The notes beneath the pieces were generated by a model. That model was not told the DNA's origin, ran no database searches, and saw nothing but the letters and a program-made list of their open reading frames with translations. Shown piece after piece: positions 19,414 through 28,362 of a DNA stretch of 64,000 bases (within the stretch, counting starts at the first letter, position 1; each line of letters opens with the position of its first letter). The stretch covers positions 124,001-188,000 of the forward strand of contig CAMFKE010000002.1 in the NCBI GenBank assembly GCA_945957395.1, written 5' to 3'. The DNA comes from an uncultured Opitutia bacterium (lineage in GTDB: Bacteria; Verrucomicrobiota; Verrucomicrobiia; Opitutales; UBA953). The translations under genes were made by a program, and so were the position numbers.

Positions 19414-20112
19414 ATGTCCGACAAACCGCCGCCGCTGCCGGTAGCCGAAGAGATCGCAGTGAGCACGAAGGAGGAGGCGCGCCCCGCCCCGCCTCACGCG
19501 CCGCTGCTTTGGCGCACGCTGGCGTTCCTGGTGGACGCCTCGGTGCTCGCGCTGCTCGGGTATCTCGTGGCCACGCGCGTGCTGATCCCTCAGTACATGC
19601 CCGAGGAGCTGGCGGTGTTTAACACCTGGATGGACGACAACCAGCGGCACCAGCAGGAGCTGTTGCGCGCCGTGGAGGCGGGCCGCATCACGGACCCGCT
19701 CGCCCTCATCCGCGCCTCGCTGGACCGAGCCAAGGAAGTGCCGGAGGGCGTGCATTCGCTGCTCCTGTATTTCTCCAACTGCATGACGATCACCTTCTGG
19801 ATCGGGTTTTCCGCCATGGAGATCGGCACGCGCGGCGCCTCGCTCGGCAAGAAAATGTTCCGCCTGCGCACCGCCACCTTCCCCGCCTGCGAGCGCCCCG
19901 GCATCCTCGACTCGCTCATCCGCTCCGGATGGAAAGCCATGGCCATCGGCTCCGTCAGCCCGCTGGTCACCCTCTTCGCCCTGGTGGACGCCCACTGGCC
20001 GCTCTTCAACCCGCTTCGCCGCTCGCTGCACGATGTGATGTGCCGCACCCTCGTGCTGGACGCCCGGTTCGATCCCCCCGAACAGCCCCGCGACGACGAG
20101 GAGGACGAATAA
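19414..20112 (+). CDS. RDD-family membrane protein
   Basis: 232 residues. The RDD domain begins LLWRTLAFLVDASVLALL (Arg and Asp of the family name) and contains RGASLGKKMFRLRT. Three or four membrane segments are predicted. The acidic C-terminal tail ends EQPRDDEEDE. RDD proteins are poorly defined; some have been linked to ion exchange. It stands alone between two repeat elements. Confidence 0.75.
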   Translation: MSDKPPPLPVAEEIAVSTKEEARPAPPHAPLLWRTLAFLVDASVLALLGYLVATRVLIPQYMPEELAVFNTWMDDNQRHQQELLRAVEAGRITDPLALIRASLDRAKEVPEGVHSLLLYFSNCMTITFWIGFSAMEIGTRGASLGKKMFRLRTATFPACERPGILDSLIRSGWKAMAIGSVSPLVTLFALVDAHWPLFNPLRRSLHDVMCRTLVLDARFDPPEQPRDDEEDE

Positions 20113-20129
20113 CCGGCGGATTGCCGCCG

Positions 20130-20277
20130 AGTGAGGAGAGAGAAAGCGAAAAGTGAGTGGTTCCGAATCGAAGTGAGAAAGGCTCCCGCTGCGTCGAAAA
20201 CACGTCACATCGCACCCTTTTTCACCGCCGCCCGCACGCCTGCTTTCTCTCTTTTAACCCCTCACTGCATCACTTGG
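20130..20277. repeat. Degenerate inverted heptad element upstream of miaA (outer)
   Basis: Left arm AGTGAGG, AGAGAGA, AAGCGAA, AAGTGAG from 20130, with another AAGTGAG at 20171. Right arm CTTTCTC, TCTTTTA, ACCCCTC, ACTGCAT, CACTTGG (20243-20277). The arms are related as inverted, degenerate copies. Confidence 0.6.
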
Positions 20278-20284
20278 AGCTCAC

Positions 20285-20386
20285 CTGTTTTCGGTTCTCC
20301 GGAAGCGAAGCCGAACTCATGAGGCCCCGCGCCCGACGGACACCATGATCCACCCTGAAAACGGAAAACGGATAACGGAAAACCGG
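20285..20386. repeat. Inverted heptad element overlapping the first miaA codons
   Basis: Left arm CTGTTTTCGGTTCTCCGG (20285-20302). Right arm GAAAACG, GAAAACG, GATAACG, GAAAACC (20357-20384). The right arm lies inside the first 14 codons of the miaA frame as drawn from the ATG at 20345. Confidence 0.75.
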
Positions 20387-21307
20387 GTGCTGCATGTCCT
20401 CACCGGTCCCACCGCCGTGGGCAAGACGGCCCTGGCGCTGGAATGGGCCGAACGCCGCGGAGCGCTCATCGTGTCGTGCGACTCCCTCCTGCTCTACCGC
20501 GGGATGGACATCGGCACGGCCAAACCCACCCGCGCCGAACTCGAGCGCGTGCCGCACGCCTGCGTCGACCTCGCCGACCCCGCCGGCAAACCGTATTCGA
20601 TTGGCGACTACATCGCCGCGGCGCGCCGCGCCGTCGACGACGCCGTGGCTCAGGGCCGGCCGGTCCTCGTGGCCGGCGGCAGCGGCTTTTACCTGAAATG
20701 CTTCTACGCGCCGGTCACCGACGCGGTGGAGATACCGCAGGCCGTGCGCGACGAGGTCGGCGCCCTGCAGAAGGCCGGACCCGCCGCCGCGCTGCGCCGA
20801 CTGCGCGAGCTGGAGCCCTACCCTCCGGCGAAACTCGACCTGAACAACCCGATCCGCGTGCTCAAGGCGCTCGAACGCCGGCTCGCTTCCGGTCGCCCGC
20901 TCGCCGAACTGCTCGCCGAGTTCGAGGCGCGCCCCGGCGCCTTCGACGATTTCGAGAAACGCACCGTCGTGCTCACGCGCCCGCCGGAATCGCTGGAGCG
21001 GCGCATCCGTCTGCGCGTGGACCTCATGCTGCGCGACGGCCTGGTGGAAGAGGTGAAGCGACTTCTCGCCGCCGGCATCAACCCCGACTCGCCCGCCGCC
21101 CTCGCCACCGGCTACCGCGAAACCCTCGACTGGCTGCGCGACGGCGAACCCGGCGGCCCGGCCGCACTCGCCGAAAGCATCGCGCTCGCCACGCGCCGTC
21201 TCGCCGCCAAGCAGCGCAAGTGGTTCCGCACCCAGCTGCCCGACCCCAAGCGCACCGTCGACCTCGACGCCGGCACCCCGGATTGCGACACGCTGTTCGC
21301 CGACTGA
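20345..21307 (+). CDS. miaA: tRNA dimethylallyltransferase
   Basis: 320 residues from the ATG at 20345. The P-loop TGPTAVGKT is followed by CDSLLLYRGMDIGTAKP, GDYIAAARRAV and VAGGSGFYLKCF, all typical of MiaA. It adds a dimethylallyl group to A37 of tRNAs that read UNN codons. The first 14 codons are repeat sequence; an in-frame GTG at 20387 would start VLHVLTGPTAVGK, closer to the usual MiaA N-terminus, so the true protein may be 306 aa. Confidence 0.93.
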   Translation: MIHPENGKRITENRVLHVLTGPTAVGKTALALEWAERRGALIVSCDSLLLYRGMDIGTAKPTRAELERVPHACVDLADPAGKPYSIGDYIAAARRAVDDAVAQGRPVLVAGGSGFYLKCFYAPVTDAVEIPQAVRDEVGALQKAGPAAALRRLRELEPYPPAKLDLNNPIRVLKALERRLASGRPLAELLAEFEARPGAFDDFEKRTVVLTRPPESLERRIRLRVDLMLRDGLVEEVKRLLAAGINPDSPAALATGYRETLDWLRDGEPGGPAALAESIALATRRLAAKQRKWFRTQLPDPKRTVDLDAGTPDCDTLFAD

Positions 21308-21320
21308 CCGCGCGCAGGCG

Positions 21321-23408
21321 TCACTCCGCCGCCGGGGTGTCCTCGGGCGCCGGAACACCTTCCGTAGGGAGGATGGTCGCGGCGGACTTGGTCTGCGAAT
21401 CCAGCCACTTGGCGAACATGGCGCGCGCCACGGGACCGGCGCTGGCGCCGCCATGCAGGCTGATGCCCTTTTCGCCTTCCAGCATCACGGCGATGGCCAC
21501 GCGCGGGTTCTCCACGGGAGCGTAGCCCACGAACCACGCCAGGTTCACCGGATGCCCGTCCTTCTTAAACTCCGCCGTGCCGGTCTTGCCGGCGATGGAC
21601 AGCGGGAGGGCGCCGGTCTTGGTCTTGGAATTGGCGTACTTGGCGGACTTTCCGGTGCCGTCCTCGATGCAGGAGACGAGGCCGTCGATAAGCCGTTTGC
21701 GCTGGTAGGGGGTGAGTCCGATGGACTCGGGCTTCAGGTCGGACTTGGGCGCGTAACGCACCAGAGTGACGCTCGTGCGCGTGCGGTCCGCCGCCACGGA
21801 GGCGATCATCTCCGCCATGTGCAGGGGCGTCGTGAGAATGTACCCTTGGCCGATGGAGGAGTTGGCCGTGTCACCCGACGACCACCCGGAGTAGCCGTGA
21901 GCTTTTTTCCAGGCGGCGTCAGGAACGATTAGGTTGCGCTTGGGCGCCGTGGCGATCTCGACCTGCGTCTTCTGATCGAGCCCGAAGCGGCGCGCCTCGC
22001 GCGCGATGGGGTCGATGCCGATGCGCAGGCCGAGCTGGTAGCAATACACATTGCAGGAGACGCGCAGCATCTTCTCCAAGTCCACCTGCCCGAAGGACAT
22101 GCCGTCGTGCTCCGGCCACAATCGTCCACCGATGTCATAGTTGTAGCCGCACTCGAAAATCTCGTCCGGATCGAGCTGCCCCGAACGCATGCCGGCGATG
22201 GCGGTGAGAATCTTGAAGGTGGAACCCGGCGGGTAGGTGCCCTTGGTGGCGCGGTTAAACTCGCCCCCGGTCTCTTGCAGCTTCCGGTAATAGTCGGCCG
22301 ACACGCGGTCGGCGAACCTGTTGGGGTCGAAGCGCGGGTAACTCGCCAGCGCGAGAATCTCACCGGTGGGGATGTCGATGGCGATGGCCGCGCCCTTCAG
22401 GGATTCGCCGGAATCGTTTTTCAACACGCCCAGCGCCTTCTCGGCGCCGCGCTGGATTTCGATGTCGAGGGAACTGGTGATGTGAGCGCCCTGCTCCGGC
22501 TTGGTCTCGCTCATGCGCCGGTAGAGCTGCCCCTTCGGATTCACCATCCACTCCTGCGACCCCGGCTTGCCCTGAAGCGAGTCGTTGCACGCGCGCTCCA
22601 AACCGGAGACGCCCGTCTTGCCTAGATACTTGAGTCGGCGAATGCCAAGCTCGGTGATGTCGGGATCCTCGTCGGGATCCTCGCCCAGGTCGTCGGAGTT
22701 GGAAAGGTAGCCGAGCACATGCGCGGCGGAGTCGCCATAGGGATAGTCGCGCACGCTGTCCACATACAGCCGAAGCGGGTATTCCTCGGGAAAATTCTCC
22801 ACGAAGCGCGCGACCTCGCCGGATTCGATGTCGGAGATGAGCGGAAGGTCCAGGCCGCGCTTGGACTCGATGTGCCGCTTCACCGCATCGGCGTCCACGC
22901 CCTCGGTGCGCCCGTCGAGCACGCGCTTCACCTGGTCGAGGTAGCGACGAAGCACCGCCACATGCGCCTGCGTGCGCAGGCCGGCGATATCGAGCTTGTA
23001 GGGCTTCGGGCTGGCGTTGCGCTTGGCGCGCGCCTCGCGGAACCGACGCAGGTACTCGTCGCGAAACTCGTCCTGCAGCGCGCTCAGGTCGGCGACGATG
23101 TTGAACCGGGGACGGTTGCCCACGAGGAGCTTGCCGTTGCGGTCGAAGATGAAGCCGCGCGGCGCGGGCACCTGGATGATGCGCGAACTCTGCACGCGGA
23201 ACCGGTCGTCGTACGCCGAGCCGTCCTTGATCTGACGCACCACGAGCCCGACAAGGATGTAGGCGAGGGCGAGCGCGAACACCAAGCCGGGCAACAGCAG
23301 CCGGCGCGCCGACACGCGATCGTCGTGCCCGTGCTCCACCAGATGATCGGAGACGCCCACGGCGCCCTCGCTCGGCAGCTCCACGCCGGTGCGGACGGGG
23401 GCGCTCAT
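21321..23408 (-). CDS. mrdA: Penicillin-binding protein 2 (elongasome transpeptidase)
   Basis: 695 residues. One membrane helix (about 35-55), the PBP dimerisation domain, then the transpeptidase domain with active-site STFK (in YPPGSTFKIL), SCN (in RVSCNVYCYQ) and KTG (in IAGKTGTAEF). It cross-links peptidoglycan during cell elongation, with MreBCD and RodA. It is the last gene of the mreBCD-mrdA operon, overlapping mreD by 4 bp. The C-terminal tail after the fold is short and rich in Ala/Pro/Glu. Confidence 0.95.
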   Translation of the reverse strand: MSAPVRTGVELPSEGAVGVSDHLVEHGHDDRVSARRLLLPGLVFALALAYILVGLVVRQIKDGSAYDDRFRVQSSRIIQVPAPRGFIFDRNGKLLVGNRPRFNIVADLSALQDEFRDEYLRRFREARAKRNASPKPYKLDIAGLRTQAHVAVLRRYLDQVKRVLDGRTEGVDADAVKRHIESKRGLDLPLISDIESGEVARFVENFPEEYPLRLYVDSVRDYPYGDSAAHVLGYLSNSDDLGEDPDEDPDITELGIRRLKYLGKTGVSGLERACNDSLQGKPGSQEWMVNPKGQLYRRMSETKPEQGAHITSSLDIEIQRGAEKALGVLKNDSGESLKGAAIAIDIPTGEILALASYPRFDPNRFADRVSADYYRKLQETGGEFNRATKGTYPPGSTFKILTAIAGMRSGQLDPDEIFECGYNYDIGGRLWPEHDGMSFGQVDLEKMLRVSCNVYCYQLGLRIGIDPIAREARRFGLDQKTQVEIATAPKRNLIVPDAAWKKAHGYSGWSSGDTANSSIGQGYILTTPLHMAEMIASVAADRTRTSVTLVRYAPKSDLKPESIGLTPYQRKRLIDGLVSCIEDGTGKSAKYANSKTKTGALPLSIAGKTGTAEFKKDGHPVNLAWFVGYAPVENPRVAIAVMLEGEKGISLHGGASAGPVARAMFAKWLDSQTKSAATILPTEGVPAPEDTPAAE

Positions 23409-23932
23409 TCGGCGAGCCCTCCGCGTTCAAGGCGCAGCCCGAAAAGCCGAAGAACCGCGACGGTGAGCGACCCCAGCCACGGGGTGAACAGAGAGGCCAG
23501 CGCCACGCCCGCGAGAATCTCGGTCAAAAAGCCCAGCGTGTCGGCCGGAAGCGGACGCCCGGCCAGATGCAGGGCGGCCGCGAAGGCGGCGTGCAAAGCG
23601 GGGGTGAGCGCCAGGGCCAGCGACGCCTGCACGAGAGCGGACGACTGCATCAGGTGATGCCGGATGCGGAAAAGCAGCGCGTACACGGGAAGCGCCAGCG
23701 TGGCGGACAAACCGAAGGGCACGCCCAAGCCGGCATCGTACAGCAGGAGCGTCAGCGTGAGCACCACGGCCCCGGGGCGAAACGGCAGCAGCAGCGCGCA
23801 CACCACCAGCGGCGGAGCCGTCAGCGGCAGATGCAGCGCGTAGGCGGCGGCGCTGTCCTGGGCGAGACGGGAAAGGAACACCCAGGCGAGGCCCGCCAGC
23901 ACGGCGCCGGACCAGCGGAGGTGACGCATCAT
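23405..23932 (-). CDS. mreD: MreD-like membrane protein
   Basis: 175 residues, five or six hydrophobic segments, no distinctive motif beyond a CALLLPFRPGAVVLTLTLLLYDAGLG-like core. The mreD call comes from position: it lies between mreC and mrdA with 4-bp ATGA overlaps at both ends (start codon at 23932 overlapping the mreC stop). MreD is an inner-membrane part of the elongasome. Confidence 0.72.
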   Translation of the reverse strand: MMRHLRWSGAVLAGLAWVFLSRLAQDSAAAYALHLPLTAPPLVVCALLLPFRPGAVVLTLTLLLYDAGLGVPFGLSATLALPVYALLFRIRHHLMQSSALVQASLALALTPALHAAFAAALHLAGRPLPADTLGFLTEILAGVALASLFTPWLGSLTVAVLRLFGLRLERGGLAE

Positions 23933-24786
23933 GGCAGGGAACGCCCCGGATCCCACTGGGGAACCAGGATGGTGGCCTCCTGAAGGTCGAGCAGGTCGGG
24001 GCGCACGCGCACCGACGCCTCGCGGAAGAGGCCGTCGGAAGTCTCCACCGGGTCGGTCTCCAGCGTGCCGATGTAAAGCCCGCCGAGGAAGACGCCGCCG
24101 AGCCCGGAGGAGACGATCTGCAGCGGGTGCCCGGCCGTGTTTTTGAAAGCGGAAGGGATGTGGGAGACCTGACCGCGAGGGATCTCGAACGGGATGGTCG
24201 TGGCGCCCTTGTACACGACGACGGGCCGCTCGCGCTCATCCCCTTCCAGGGTGGCCGAGATGCGGAAGGACGGATCGGTGACCAGCTCGACCTCGCAGGT
24301 CGCGGCGTGCACAAGCACCACGCGCCCCACCACGCCGCCGCCGTTGATCACGGAACAGCCTTCCTTCACGCCGTGCACGCGCCCTTTGGCGAGGGTGACC
24401 CGGCTCCACCATCGGCCGATGTCGCGCTGCGCCACGCGCGCGACGACCTGCCGGATGTGCGGGCGCGACGGCAACGCGAGCGCCTCCTCCAGCCGGCGGT
24501 TCTCCGCGCGCAGGGCGTCGGTCTGCGCCAGGCGCACGGCCAGGTCGGCGTTGCTTCGGGCCAGGTCGCGCGCGGCGGCGAGCAGTTCGTCCTTGGAGCG
24601 GGAGGAGGCCTCCCAGTACAGGCGAAGGTCGCGCAGGCGCGACTCGGCGAGCAGAAGCGGGGCCTGAAGCTCGTAGAAGGATTCGCGAGCCAGACGGCGC
24701 AACGCACCCGGGGCGACCCACCACAGCGCGATGGCGGCGACCATGATGGCGAGCGAACGGGAAAGGCTCGGCGTGGCTTCGCGCAT
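23929..24786 (-). CDS. mreC: Rod shape-determining protein MreC
   Basis: 285 residues. One N-terminal membrane segment, a coiled coil (about 45-105, with SNADLAVRLAQTDALRAENR), then the beta-rich MreC core with VTLAKGRVHGVKEG, GGGVVGRVVLVHAATCEVEL and SGLGGVFLGGLYIG. It links MreB filaments to the periplasmic wall synthases. An inverted heptad element separates it from mreB, the upstream gene. Confidence 0.9.
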   Translation of the reverse strand: MREATPSLSRSLAIMVAAIALWWVAPGALRRLARESFYELQAPLLLAESRLRDLRLYWEASSRSKDELLAAARDLARSNADLAVRLAQTDALRAENRRLEEALALPSRPHIRQVVARVAQRDIGRWWSRVTLAKGRVHGVKEGCSVINGGGVVGRVVLVHAATCEVELVTDPSFRISATLEGDERERPVVVYKGATTIPFEIPRGQVSHIPSAFKNTAGHPLQIVSSGLGGVFLGGLYIGTLETDPVETSDGLFREASVRVRPDLLDLQEATILVPQWDPGRSLP

Positions 24787-24802
24787 GGTGCGTCCTCCGG
24801 AC

Positions 24803-24911
24803 GGGTTTCAGGGTTTCTGAGTTTCAGGTTTCAAGCGATGTTGCGGACAATCGGTCGGCGCGCACGGCGCCGGGCAAAACCCGGCACTTGGAACCGAAAG
24901 CTTGAAACGAC
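24803..24911. repeat. Inverted heptad element between mreB and mreC
   Basis: Left arm GGGTTTC, AGGGTTTC, TGAGTTTC, AGGTTTC (24803-24832; two units have 8 nt). Right arm GCACTTG, GAACCGA, AAGCTTG, AAACGAC (24884-24911). The left arm ends 16 nt before the mreC ATG. It splits the otherwise tight mre operon. Confidence 0.75.
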
Positions 24912-24928
24912 TCGATCACCGACCGGTT

Positions 24929-25936
24929 TTAGCGGCCGCTCCAGCGGGGGTCTTCCAGGATGACGCCGGTGCCGTTGACCACGGCGCAAAGCGGGTCCTC
25001 GCCGACGAACACCGGCAGGCCCGTGGCCTCCGAGATGAGCCGGTCGATGCCGCGCACCTGGGAGCCGCCGCCGGCAAGCGCGATGCCGCGCTCCACCAGG
25101 TCGGACGACAGCTCGGGAGGGCAGCGCTCCAGCGCCGAACGGCAGGCGTCGATGATGGCGTTGAAATTCTCCATCAGGCACTCGCGCACCTCCTGCGAGG
25201 TGATGTGCAGCGTGCGCGGCAGGCCCGACATGGCGTCGCGCCCGCGGATTTCCAGGGTGAGCTCCTGGTCAAGCGGGTAGGCGGAGCCGATCTTGATCTT
25301 GATTTCCTCGGCCGTGCGCTCGCCGATGACGAGGTTGTAGGCGCGTTTCACATACGCGATGATGGTGCTGTCGAGCTCGTCGCCGCCCACGCGGATGGAC
25401 TTCGCGTACACGATGTCACCCAGCGACAGGATGGCCACCTCGGCGGTGCCGCCGCCGATGTCGACAATCATGCTCGCGGCGGGGTCGCCCACCGGCAGGC
25501 CCACGCCCAGCGCTGAGGCCAGGGGTTCGGAAATGGTTTTCACCTCGTCGGCGCCGGCGCGGTACGCGCTGTCCATGACGGCGCGCTTTTCCACGGCTGT
25601 GATGCCGTAGGGCACGGCCACGACGACGGAGAGCTTCGTGAAGACGTTCTTCTTGGCGACCTTGCCGATGAAGTAGCGCAGCATGTGCTCGCTGATCTCG
25701 AAGTCGGCGATCACGCCGTCCTTCATCGGGCGCAGCGCGGTGATGGACTCGGGCGTGCGGCCCAGCATCAGCTTGGCCTCCGAGCCTACGGCGATCGGCT
25801 TGCGGTTCTTGTCGATGGCCACGACGCTGGGCTCGCGCAGCACGACGCCTTTGTCCTTCACATAGACCAGGGTGTTGGCGGTGCCGAGGTCGATGCCGAT
25901 GGCGTTGGAGAAGAATCCGGGCAGACGGTTGAGCAT
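24929..25936 (-). CDS. mreB: Rod shape-determining protein MreB
   Basis: 335 residues, an actin-like ATPase. Phosphate loop IGIDLGTANTLVY, KPMKDGVIADF-like motif, VVAVPYGITAVEKRAV, MIVDIGGGTAEVAILSLG and IALAGGGSQVRGID. It forms membrane-bound filaments that guide wall synthesis, so the host is probably rod-shaped. It is the first gene of the operon with mreC, mreD and mrdA. Confidence 0.97.
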   Translation of the reverse strand: MLNRLPGFFSNAIGIDLGTANTLVYVKDKGVVLREPSVVAIDKNRKPIAVGSEAKLMLGRTPESITALRPMKDGVIADFEISEHMLRYFIGKVAKKNVFTKLSVVVAVPYGITAVEKRAVMDSAYRAGADEVKTISEPLASALGVGLPVGDPAASMIVDIGGGTAEVAILSLGDIVYAKSIRVGGDELDSTIIAYVKRAYNLVIGERTAEEIKIKIGSAYPLDQELTLEIRGRDAMSGLPRTLHITSQEVRECLMENFNAIIDACRSALERCPPELSSDLVERGIALAGGGSQVRGIDRLISEATGLPVFVGEDPLCAVVNGTGVILEDPRWSGR

Positions 25937-26058
25937 GGCGCAGGAAAAGGGGCCAGCTTTGAACCGCCCCCGGTCGCCCCTGTCAAAGGTTTACCCAACC
26001 AAAGTCCGAAACCGCCGGGCGAACCACCCCGGTTCACGCCGACCGGGGGGCGCCACGC

Positions 26059-27123
26059 TCAATCCAGCAGGAACCACCCCAGCACGACGAAGGCCAGGGC
26101 GAAACGGTACCAGGCGAACACGGCGATGCCGCGCTTGGAAACCCAGCCGACCATCCACTTCACGCTCGCGAACGCCACGACGGCGGCGACGGCCATGCCC
26201 AGGAGCATGCTCTCGGGCGGGAACGCCGCGACGAGCTGCGGGCCGTGCTTGAGCCCCTTGTAGGCCGAGGCGGCGGTGAGCGTGATGAGGCCGAGCAGGA
26301 ACGAGAATTCGGTCGCGCGCACCGGGGAGAGCCCGGCGAGGTAGCCGCCCACGATGGTCATCATGGACCGGCTCGTGCCGGGGCACAGCGCGGCGCACTG
26401 GCAAAGGCCGATGGTGAGCGACTCGCGCACGCTGAGCTCGTGCAGGTCCGGCCCGGACGACATGCCTTTAGCCTCCACACGACGCCGATACCGGCGCTCG
26501 ACCCAAAGCATGAGCAGGCCGCCCGCGATAAGCGCGCCGGCCACGGTGAACGGATTGAACAGGTATTCGTCGATGAGCTTGCCCAGCGCCAGCCCCAGCG
26601 CGGCGGCCGGAATGAACGCCACGAGCAGGTTGCGCGCGAGCAGCAGGCTCTCGCGCCGCGCGCGCAGCACGCCGAGCACGGTGGAGGAGACGCGGCCCCA
26701 ATAGACGAACAACACGGCGACGATGGCGCCGAACTGGATGACGATGGAATAGTCGTCCGTGGCTTGCTTGAGCGTGTACGCTTCCGGCGCCTTCGCCGCC
26801 GGCTCCGGCTCGCCGCGCAACTTGGCCAGGACGCGGTCCTTCAGCCCGGCCTTCTGCGGCACCAGGACCGGGGCGCCGTCGCGCCCGGCAACCGGCGTCG
26901 GCTTGTCCAACTCCATCCAGGCGTTCACGAGGATGAGGTGCCCCGTGGACGAGACCGGCAGATACTCGGTGAGCCCCTCCACCACGCCTTGCACGCACGC
27001 CACCTCGGGCGTGAACACCGACTCGGCGCGCACCGGAGACGGCGCCTTCGCTGGCGTTTCGGAGGCGCACACCGCGCAGGCGGCGAGAAGTGCGGGAATC
27101 GTGAGGGCGAGGCGGCGTCGCAT
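26059..27123 (-). CDS. uppP: Undecaprenyl-diphosphatase with a long first-loop insertion
   Basis: 354 residues, longer than the usual 260-280. The BacA/UppP active-site motifs are intact: VEGLTEYLPVSSTGHLIL and CPGTSRSMMTIVGGYLAGLSP. It recycles undecaprenyl pyrophosphate for wall and O-antigen synthesis. The extra length is a signal-peptide-like N-terminus (MRRRLALTIPALLAACAV) and a charged insertion of about 45 residues after NAWMELDKP. The start at 27123 is preferred over an upstream in-frame start. Confidence 0.9.
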   Translation of the reverse strand: MRRRLALTIPALLAACAVCASETPAKAPSPVRAESVFTPEVACVQGVVEGLTEYLPVSSTGHLILVNAWMELDKPTPVAGRDGAPVLVPQKAGLKDRVLAKLRGEPEPAAKAPEAYTLKQATDDYSIVIQFGAIVAVLFVYWGRVSSTVLGVLRARRESLLLARNLLVAFIPAAALGLALGKLIDEYLFNPFTVAGALIAGGLLMLWVERRYRRRVEAKGMSSGPDLHELSVRESLTIGLCQCAALCPGTSRSMMTIVGGYLAGLSPVRATEFSFLLGLITLTAASAYKGLKHGPQLVAAFPPESMLLGMAVAAVVAFASVKWMVGWVSKRGIAVFAWYRFALAFVVLGWFLLD

Positions 27124-27245
27124 GGGGCTGGGCGAATCGGCATGGCGCCCCTCGCCGGTTTGGCAAAGGCAAAGGAGCGCACCAGCCGCCCCCGAAGCGA
27201 ATAAGCACTCGTCACCGATGATTCCGAACACCTAGCGTGCCCTGC

Positions 27246-27968
27246 ATGTCCTCGCGGTTATTCCGGATTCTTCGCCCCACCCTACCCTTCGCCGTTGCCG
27301 CCGCCGGAGTCGTTCTGCTCTCGCAGCAGGTCGTCGCCACCACGCTGACGAGAACCGGAACCCTAGCCTGCATCGCGCTCGCGATAGCCGCCGTGGCATT
27401 CGCCCTGCGCAACAGCCGTCGCGCGCTCGCCGCATTCGCCGCCGCGATTGCGGCGCCTGTCGTGCTCGTGACGGTCTGGCCGGCCAAAAGCGAAATTTCC
27501 GCCGAGGAGGAGGGGAGCCGCGCCGCGCAAGCCGCCCTGCGCTACGAAGGGGTCGGATATGTCTGGGGCGGCGAATCCTCGCGCGGCATCGACTGCTCCG
27601 GCCTCGTCCGCCGAGCCTATATCGACGCGGCCCTGAGCACGGCTTGGCACGACGCCTCGCCCGCCCACCTGCGCCGCGCCCTGATCTGGTGGTGGCGAGA
27701 CACCACCGCGCGACAATTTGAGAACCACGCCCCGGTGCGCGGCAAGAGGCTGGGCCTAAGCCAATCCCTGCGCGACGACATCCCGACCGGCCTGCGCCCG
27801 GGCGACCTCGCCATCGTCGGTTCGGGCGTCCATGTGCTGATGTACCTGGGCGAAAACCGATGGATACAGGCGGACCCGATGACACACCGCGTGTTGGTCA
27901 GCGACTCGCGCACCAATCGAGACGCCTGGATGGAGGGCAAGGCGGTGCTGCTGAGACCGACTTTGTGA
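27246..27968 (+). CDS. NlpC/P60-family cell-wall peptidase, membrane-anchored
   Basis: 240 residues. Two hydrophobic segments (about 10-60) precede an NlpC/P60 domain with YVWGGESSRGIDCSGLVRRAY (catalytic Cys) and RPGDLAIVGSGVHVLMYLG (catalytic His), then a polar residue in WIQAD. Such enzymes cut D-Glu-(m)Dpm bonds in peptidoglycan stems. I chose the ATG at 27246 over a GTG three codons upstream. It is divergent from uppP. Confidence 0.78.
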   Translation: MSSRLFRILRPTLPFAVAAAGVVLLSQQVVATTLTRTGTLACIALAIAAVAFALRNSRRALAAFAAAIAAPVVLVTVWPAKSEISAEEEGSRAAQAALRYEGVGYVWGGESSRGIDCSGLVRRAYIDAALSTAWHDASPAHLRRALIWWWRDTTARQFENHAPVRGKRLGLSQSLRDDIPTGLRPGDLAIVGSGVHVLMYLGENRWIQADPMTHRVLVSDSRTNRDAWMEGKAVLLRPTL

Positions 27969-28362
27969 TAACATAGACGGGCTCACCGTAGGCGCCGCGC
28001 GGGCGTTCATGCGGCGAAGGGCCCTTAGCCTGCAAGGCGGCCGGCAAGTGAAGGTTGAACCGACATTCGGCGATTGGTGGTCATTTTATCCACAGATTTT
28101 CGGGATGAATACCGATGGATGCTCGGCTTTCAGTCGATCGAATCCGGGCGCCTCGGTTTCACCCTGCTGGTGAAGCGGTCCGGTTTCGAAACCAGTCCCC
28201 CAACTCACATTCTCTGTGTCCGCCGGGGCAAAATCATCTGCGGTTGTTCAGGTTATAGCGACCGACGGGCGCACCCGGGCGCCGTCGCTGTTCCGAGTTC
28301 CGAATTACGCCTTCGGCGTTTCCCTCTTCCCTCCCTCGCCCCTTTCGACTTTCTCGCACGCC
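27969..28362. other. Intergenic region of 394 bp without a recognisable gene
   Basis: No open frame here resembles a gene. Its main content is a degenerate inverted repeat (28084-28243) and a short C/T-rich stretch before panE. The bases TTATCCACA (28086-28094) match a DnaA box, but only once. Confidence 0.6.
28084..28243. repeat. Degenerate inverted repeat of a CCACAGATT-type word
   Basis: The left arm (28084-28119) contains CCACAGATTTTCGGGATG and ACCGATGGATG. The right arm (28208-28243) contains CTCTGTGTCCGCC and AAAATCATCTGCGG, whose complement starts CCGCAGATGATTTT. The arms flank about 90 bp. It resembles a worn copy of a dispersed intergenic repeat; period 7 is not clear here. Confidence 0.4.

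Noticed and set aside
28086-28094. Replication origin from a TTATCCACA box
   Set aside because: A single box, no cluster and no dnaA, dnaN or AT-rich unwinding region.
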